In this document: positions 1 to 5,157 of the stretch, in pieces
Layout: the number at the start of each line of letters is the position of its first letter
How positions within the stretch are numbered: position 1 is the first letter of the stretch
Source: Phycisphaerae bacterium
GTDB lineage: Bacteria > Planctomycetota > Phycisphaerae > SM23-33
Reading direction: 5' to 3'
Assembly: GCA_030754715.1 (NCBI GenBank)
Contig: JASLZV010000162.1
Coordinates: 1-5,157 of the forward strand
DNA: 5,157 bases
The notes under the pieces: generated by a model
Seen by the model: the letters and a program-made list of their open reading frames with translations, nothing else
What the model was told of the DNA's origin: nothing
Database searches by the model: none
Program-made: the position numbers and the translations under genes

Positions 1-1
1 C

Positions 2-2236
<2,235 letters not shown>

Positions 2237-2273
2237 CCGGTCCGACGACGAGCTGGCCCGCTCGACCGACCGG
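2237..2273 (+). other. Nested intercistronic hairpin between E1 and dehydrogenase genes
   Basis: Immediately after the E1 stop codon, CCGGTC (2237-2242) is the exact reverse complement of GACCGG (2268-2273). Inside it CGAGC (2249-2253) pairs with GCTCG (2260-2264) around a six-base loop, with an asymmetric internal loop between the two stems. No T tract follows, so it is a poor intrinsic terminator. A role in mRNA processing, stability or partial attenuation between the two cistrons is inference; a chance pairing in GC-rich DNA is possible. Confidence 0.35.
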
Positions 2274-2308
2274 CTACGACGCCGGGCGATTCGCCTTGGA
2301 GATGCCAA

Positions 2309-3352
2309 ATGAAAGCAGCGCTGCTGACGGGAATTCGGCAGATGGAAATCCGGGACGTCCCGGACCCCCAAATCACCACAGCCGGCGAGGTGCTCCTGCG
2401 GATCAACGCCGTGGGCGTGTGCGGATCGGACGTGCACTACTACACCACCGGACGGATCGCCTCGCTGGTGGTGGAGCATCCCTGTATGACGGGACACGAA
2501 TGCGCAGCCACCGTGGTGGAGGCCTCCCCGGAGGTAAAGAACCTTGAGGCCGGACAGCGTGTGGCGGTGGACCCGCTGGTCTGGTGCGGGCATTGCGATC
2601 AATGTCTGGCCGGGCGGCGGCACACGTGCCGCAACCAGACGTTTCTGGCCTGCCCCGGCCAGGCGCCCGGTGCCTTGGCGGAATACCTGGTGATGCCGGC
2701 GGCAAACTGCTTTCCCGTCCCCGGCAACATGAACGACGACGAGGCGACCACAATCGAACCGCTGTCGATCGGCCTGCACGCCCAGCGCCTTGCGGGGCGG
2801 CCGGGGCCGCGGCGGGCGGCGATCCTGGGGGTCGGGCCCATCGGCCTGTCGGTTCTGCTGTGCCTTCGGGCCGCGGGAACAAAGGAAATCTTCGTGACCG
2901 ACCTGCTGGAGGAGCGTCTGGCGATGGCGCGGCGGCTGGGGGCCGACTGGACCGGCCGGCCCACACAACAGGACGTGGTGGCCGAGATGCTCCAACGTGT
3001 CCCCGAAGGAATGGATTGCGTCTTCGAATGCGCCGGCCGGCAGGAGACGCTGGACCAGGGCGCCGAAGTTCTTGCCCCCGGCGGGTCGCTGATGCTGATC
3101 GGTATCCCGCAAGAGCAGTGGGTGCGATTCAGGCCGGAGACGATCCGCCGCAAGGAACTCCGCCTGCAAAACGTGCGCAGACAAAACGAATGCGTCCAGG
3201 ACGCGATTGATCTGGTGGCCTCCGGCCAGGCCGACGTGAAGAAGATGGTGACGCACCATTTCCCCCTGGGACGGACAAGAGAGGCCTTCGACATGGCGGC
3301 CGACTATCGCGACGGGGTCGTCAAGGCAATCATCAACGTTTCCGGGGCGTAG
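2309..3352 (+). CDS. Zinc-dependent medium-chain dehydrogenase, sorbitol/xylitol/butanediol type
   Basis: A complete 347-residue MDR-family enzyme, the usual length, expected to oxidise a secondary alcohol of a polyol or diol to a ketone with NAD+ in the cytoplasm. The GroES-like N-terminal domain shows catalytic zinc ligands Cys38 (in CGSDVHYY), His63-Glu64 (GHE) and probably Glu150 (in IEPLS). Structural zinc ligands are Cys93, Cys96, Cys99 and Cys107. The Rossmann domain has GVGPIG at 174-179 and an acidic Asp198 at the end of the second strand, which favours NAD over NADP. The CGSDVHYYTTGRI stretch is closest in style to sorbitol and xylitol dehydrogenases. The ATG at 2309 is chosen because GGAG (2298-2301) sits seven bases upstream and the N-terminus MKAALLTG is typical. 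It follows the E1 gene by 72 bases on the same strand, so co-transcription is likely. An oddity is Ala67 where the signature GHExxG has Gly. The exact substrate is not deducible; threonine, sorbitol, xylitol and butanediol dehydrogenases share this fold. Confidence 0.93.
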   Translation: MKAALLTGIRQMEIRDVPDPQITTAGEVLLRINAVGVCGSDVHYYTTGRIASLVVEHPCMTGHECAATVVEASPEVKNLEAGQRVAVDPLVWCGHCDQCLAGRRHTCRNQTFLACPGQAPGALAEYLVMPAANCFPVPGNMNDDEATTIEPLSIGLHAQRLAGRPGPRRAAILGVGPIGLSVLLCLRAAGTKEIFVTDLLEERLAMARRLGADWTGRPTQQDVVAEMLQRVPEGMDCVFECAGRQETLDQGAEVLAPGGSLMLIGIPQEQWVRFRPETIRRKELRLQNVRRQNECVQDAIDLVASGQADVKKMVTHHFPLGRTREAFDMAADYRDGVVKAIINVSGA

Positions 3353-3376
3353 AGCCCGCCGGGAAATGCCATCCGC

Positions 3377-3413
3377 GGCCGGCGCCGTTTTGAACGTCCG
3401 GCCCCGTTTTTTT
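3377..3413 (+). terminator. Intrinsic terminator after the dehydrogenase gene
   Basis: GGCCGG (3377-3382) pairs perfectly with CCGGCC (3398-3403). An inner stem, CGTT (3386-3389) with AACG (3393-3396), can stack above it across a small asymmetric internal loop. The stem is followed after CCG by seven consecutive T (3407-3413). It lies 25 bases after the dehydrogenase stop codon, a normal position for a rho-independent terminator closing the E1-dehydrogenase unit and separating it from the lipoprotein gene. Confidence 0.8.
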
Positions 3414-3449
3414 CCAAAGAAACCGAAACCGACCAGAGCCCCCGGCACC

Positions 3450-3478
3450 TTGACCGGAAGCGGCTTGCGGGCGATAAT
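3450..3478 (+). promoter_or_regulatory. Sigma70-type promoter for the small lipoprotein gene
   Basis: TTGACC (3450-3455) matches five of six bases of the -35 consensus. It is followed by exactly 17 bases and GATAAT (3473-3478), which matches five of six bases of the -10 consensus. Transcription would begin near 3485, giving a leader of about 60 bases before the lipoprotein ATG, and that leader contains the GC-rich palindrome at 3485-3518. The position directly after a terminator supports a fresh transcription start. Activity is inferred from consensus only. Confidence 0.65.
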
Positions 3479-3534
3479 TTCTCCAAAGCCGCGGCGCGAT
3501 ATGCGGCGCTTTTGCCGCCTAATACTTGTTATGC
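3471..3534 (+). other. Imperfect palindrome resembling an integron attC site
   Basis: The right end GCCGCCTAAT-ACTT-GTTATGC looks like the L'-spacer-R' half of an attC site, with GTTATGC (3528-3534) close to the GTTRRRY core consensus (one mismatch). GCGATAAT (3471-3478) can pair with GTTATGC, allowing one bulged G and one G-T wobble. Between them GCCGC (3488-3492) pairs with GCGGC (3503-3507), and AAA (3485-3487) extends that stem to TTT (3510-3512) across a two-base bulge. An alternative pairing, GCGGC (3503-3507) with GCCGC (3514-3518), competes. The AT-rich gene starts 12 bases after the core, as cassette genes commonly do. Against: the left core lacks the expected AAC, only one such site is present, and no integron integrase is in view. 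It may simply be a leader hairpin. Confidence 0.3.
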
Positions 3535-3546
3535 GCAGAGGATACA

Positions 3547-3789
3547 ATGATGCAAAAACGAATACTCATTCCCACGATTCTACTATTTGCTATTGTTGGA
3601 TGTCCTACAAGAAATGCAACAAGGGAAATCATATCGGAATCAGAAACAGAGCAGATCTTGGTTGCAAAGAAGGGTGAGCAGCAGCTACCACGAACCGTGA
3701 AAGAAGCAGTTACTCAAATTCTAAAAGGTATGAGTGATAAGGACAAAAAACTATCAGGAAGACAAAGAAGACAGTTGGCGACCCTATAA
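3547..3789 (+). CDS. Small lipoprotein, DUF6794-like, probably truncated by frameshift
   Basis: Eighty residues. MMQKR, a hydrophobic stretch (residues 6-17) and the lipobox IVGC with Cys19 indicate a lipoprotein signal peptide, so the product would be acylated and membrane-attached outside the cytoplasm. The mature part is charged, and residues from about 52 (LPRTVKEAVTQILKGMSDKDKK) resemble, from memory, the start of the DUF6794 domain, whose function is unknown. The start is ATG 3547 or the adjacent ATG 3550, since AGAGG (3537-3541) lies 5 or 8 bases upstream; the upstream in-frame TTG at 3526 has no such support. GC is 96 of 240 bases (40%) over 3541-3780, far below its neighbours, which suggests transfer. 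After the A6 run (3745-3750) the in-frame end is LSGRQRRQLATL, while the -1 frame reads TIRKTKK, a better continuation. The expected W/G-rich end of the domain is absent in every frame, so the gene is probably a remnant. Confidence 0.6.
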   Translation: MMQKRILIPTILLFAIVGCPTRNATREIISESETEQILVAKKGEQQLPRTVKEAVTQILKGMSDKDKKLSGRQRRQLATL

Positions 3790-3790
3790 T
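3785..3790 (+). promoter_or_regulatory. Possible -10 element upstream of the DUF255 gene
   Basis: A perfect TATAAT overlaps the stop codon of the lipoprotein gene. Transcription starting near 3797 would give a leader of about 42 bases to the ATG at 3839. No convincing -35 hexamer is visible at 16-18 bases upstream and there is no extended -10 TG, so the call rests on one hexamer. The DUF255 gene could instead be read through from the promoter at 3450-3478. Confidence 0.3.
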
Positions 3791-3838
3791 GTCATGCAGG
3801 GGTGCAGGACCTGTTGATCATTCCAGCAGGAGGCGGGG

Positions 3839-5157
3839 ATGAGTGCGGAACGCAAAACCGTCAAGATGGTTGTTCTGGCGGCTGTGATTGCAGCAGCCGC
3901 GATCGCATGGAGTGCCGGACAATCATCCCGGGGAGTGGGAAAAATATCCCATCAGCACAAGTCGCTGCCGGCACCGGCCCAGATGGCCAAGCTGCCGCCC
4001 GACGGCGGGGACGAGCTCAACCGCCTGATCCACGCGAAAAGTCCTTATCTCCTCCAGCACGCGCGCAACCCGGTGGACTGGTACCCCTGGGGCAAGGAAG
4101 CCTTCGAGCGGGCAAAGAGGGAAGACAAGCCGATCTTCCTGTCCGTCGGCTACTCCACGTGTCACTGGTGCCATGTGATGGCGCGAGAATGCTTTGAGCG
4201 GAAAGACGTATCCACTATCCTCAACAAGTACTACATCGCCATCAAAGTCGACCGCGAGGAACGCCCGGACGTGGACCGGATATACATGCTGGCCACGCAG
4301 TTCGTGACCGGACGGGGCGGTTGGCCCAATTCGCTCTGGCTGACGCCCGACGGCAAGCCGTGGTACGCGGGAACGTACTTCCCGCGCGAGGACCATGACG
4401 GCCGGCCCGGCTTCAAGACCATCCTCACCCACCTGGCTGACACTTGGAAGAAGCATCGCAAGGACGTAGACGCCAGTGCCGAGAAGATCTCCATAGCGAT
4501 GAAACGGTACTCCCGCGGCGACCATGTCACCTCAACAGGCAAGCTTTCCCGAGAACTGATCGCCGGCGCCGTGCGGGCGTTGGAGCAATCCTTCGACAGC
4601 CGTTACGGTGGGTTCGGCGGGGCGCCTAAGTTTCCGCCACACGGTGCGATGCGCTTGCTGCTGGCCGAATACGGCCGGACGAAGAACGCCGGGCTGCTGA
4701 AGCTGGCGACGCGAACGCTGGACGCGATGGCGCAAGGTGGAATGCACGACCACGTTGGTGGGGGTTTTCACCGCTACTCGACCGACGCACGGTGGTTCCT
4801 GCCCCACTTCGAAAAAATGCTCTACGACAATGCCCAACTCGCCAGGGCATATGTCGGCGGATACCTGCTGAGCGGCAACGAGGAGTATCGGCGGGTCGCC
4901 GTGGGCACCTACGAGTGGGTGCTCCGTGAGATGACCGACGAGGCGGGCGGCTTCCACTCCGCACTCGACGCCGACAGCGAAGGCGAGGAGGGCAAGTTCT
5001 ACCTGTGGATCGCCAGGGAGATAATCGAGGTCCTTGGCAGGGAAGACGGCGAACTCTTCTGCGGGGTATACGGCGTGGTGGAAGGGGGCAACTTCAAGGA
5101 CGAGGCAACAGGCCGCAAGCCGGGCACGAACGTCATCTACCTGCCCGCGCCGCTCGA
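3839..5157 (+). CDS. DUF255 thioredoxin-fold protein, YyaL/SPATA20 family, membrane-anchored or secreted (3' partial)
   Basis: The frame is open for 439 codons to the right edge without a stop; family members usually run to about 600-700 residues. The start is ATG 3839, with AGGAGG (3828-3833) five bases upstream. Residues 8-26 are hydrophobic after a basic start (ERKTVKM), forming a signal peptide or N-terminal anchor, so the protein is probably exported. Domain 1 (about 59-220) is the DUF255 thioredoxin-like domain: [20 protein letters not shown] (61-80), [18 protein letters not shown] with the CxxC cysteines at 108 and 111, and [10 protein letters not shown]. Domain 2 (from about 240) is the alpha/alpha six-hairpin-barrel part, with [24 protein letters not shown] (322-334) and [11 protein letters not shown] (375-385), all hallmarks of the family. 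Biochemical function is not established for the family; a redox or sugar-related role is inferred from its folds. An additional Cys118 sits where Ser is common. Family assignment is very secure. Confidence 0.95.
   Translation, partial: MSAERKTVKMVVLAAVIAAAAIAWSAGQSSRGVGKISHQHKSLPAPAQMAKLPPDGGDELNRLIHAKSPYLLQHARNPVDWYPWGKEAFERAKREDKPIFLSVGYSTCHWCHVMARECFERKDVSTILNKYYIAIKVDREERPDVDRIYMLATQFVTGRGGWPNSLWLTPDGKPWYAGTYFPREDHDGRPGFKTILTHLADTWKKHRKDVDASAEKISIAMKRYSRGDHVTSTGKLSRELIAGAVRALEQSFDSRYGGFGGAPKFPPHGAMRLLLAEYGRTKNAGLLKLATRTLDAMAQGGMHDHVGGGFHRYSTDARWFLPHFEKMLYDNAQLARAYVGGYLLSGNEEYRRVAVGTYEWVLREMTDEAGGFHSALDADSEGEEGKFYLWIAREIIEVLGREDGELFCGVYGVVEGGNFKDEATGRKPGTNVIYLPAPL

Noticed and set aside
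3366..3677. A 103-codon + strand frame beginning after the dehydrogenase gene.
   Set aside because: It crosses the terminator and the promoter and then overlaps the lipoprotein gene in another frame; the translation shows no domain and composition changes midway.
3742..3752. Programmed -1 ribosomal frameshifting at the A6 run.
   Set aside because: The run is preceded by C in the zero frame (C AAA AAA C), so tandem slippage by two tRNAs would mispair, and no clear downstream stimulatory structure was seen. A simple indel or transcriptional slippage is more likely.
3802..4197. A 131-codon + strand frame overlapping the start of the DUF255 gene.
   Set aside because: The overlapping frame from 3839 encodes unmistakable DUF255 motifs with a good ribosome binding site, so this one is a shadow.
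3923..4525. A 200-codon - strand frame opposite the DUF255 gene.
   Set aside because: It is antisense to conserved DUF255 sequence and has no recognisable features of its own.

Overview
The window is a stretch of GC-rich bacterial chromosome carrying four genes, all on the + strand, with one conspicuously AT-rich island. The protein styles suggest an environmental planctomycete-like bacterium: a fused alpha/beta E1 dehydrogenase, a polyol-type zinc dehydrogenase, a small lipoprotein of apparent DUF6794 type and a membrane-anchored or secreted DUF255 protein. This assignment is an inference from gene content and composition; there is no rRNA or other taxonomic marker.

Region 1 (2-3352) looks like the end of a catabolic operon. 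A thiamine-diphosphate-dependent 2-oxoacid (or acetoin-type) dehydrogenase E1 with alpha and beta parts in one polypeptide enters from the left edge. After a 72-base gap containing a nested hairpin comes a complete zinc-dependent medium-chain dehydrogenase of the sorbitol/xylitol/butanediol type. The pair would fit oxidation of a polyol or diol to a ketone followed by oxidative cleavage or decarboxylation, but the E2 and E3 partners are not in view and the substrate is unknown. A hairpin plus T7 tract at 3377-3413 ends the unit.

Region 2 (3414-3800) is a small accessory island. A good sigma70-type promoter (TTGACC, 17 bases, GATAAT) is followed by a GC-rich imperfect palindrome ending in GTTATGC that resembles an integron attC recombination site. 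An AT-rich (about 40% GC) small lipoprotein gene begins 12 bases later. The lipoprotein appears to be cut short by a frameshift at an A6 run and by loss of its C-terminal half. A single decayed gene cassette would explain these features, but this is a hypothesis.

Region 3 (3839-5157) is a large gene running off the right edge, encoding a DUF255/YyaL/SPATA20-type protein: an N-terminal membrane anchor or signal peptide, a thioredoxin-like domain with CHWC, and the start of an alpha/alpha-barrel domain. A perfect TATAAT overlaps the stop codon of the lipoprotein gene and may serve this gene.

No tRNA, rRNA, CRISPR array or transposase was seen. The long open frames on the - strand are best explained as shadows of GC-rich coding sequence.
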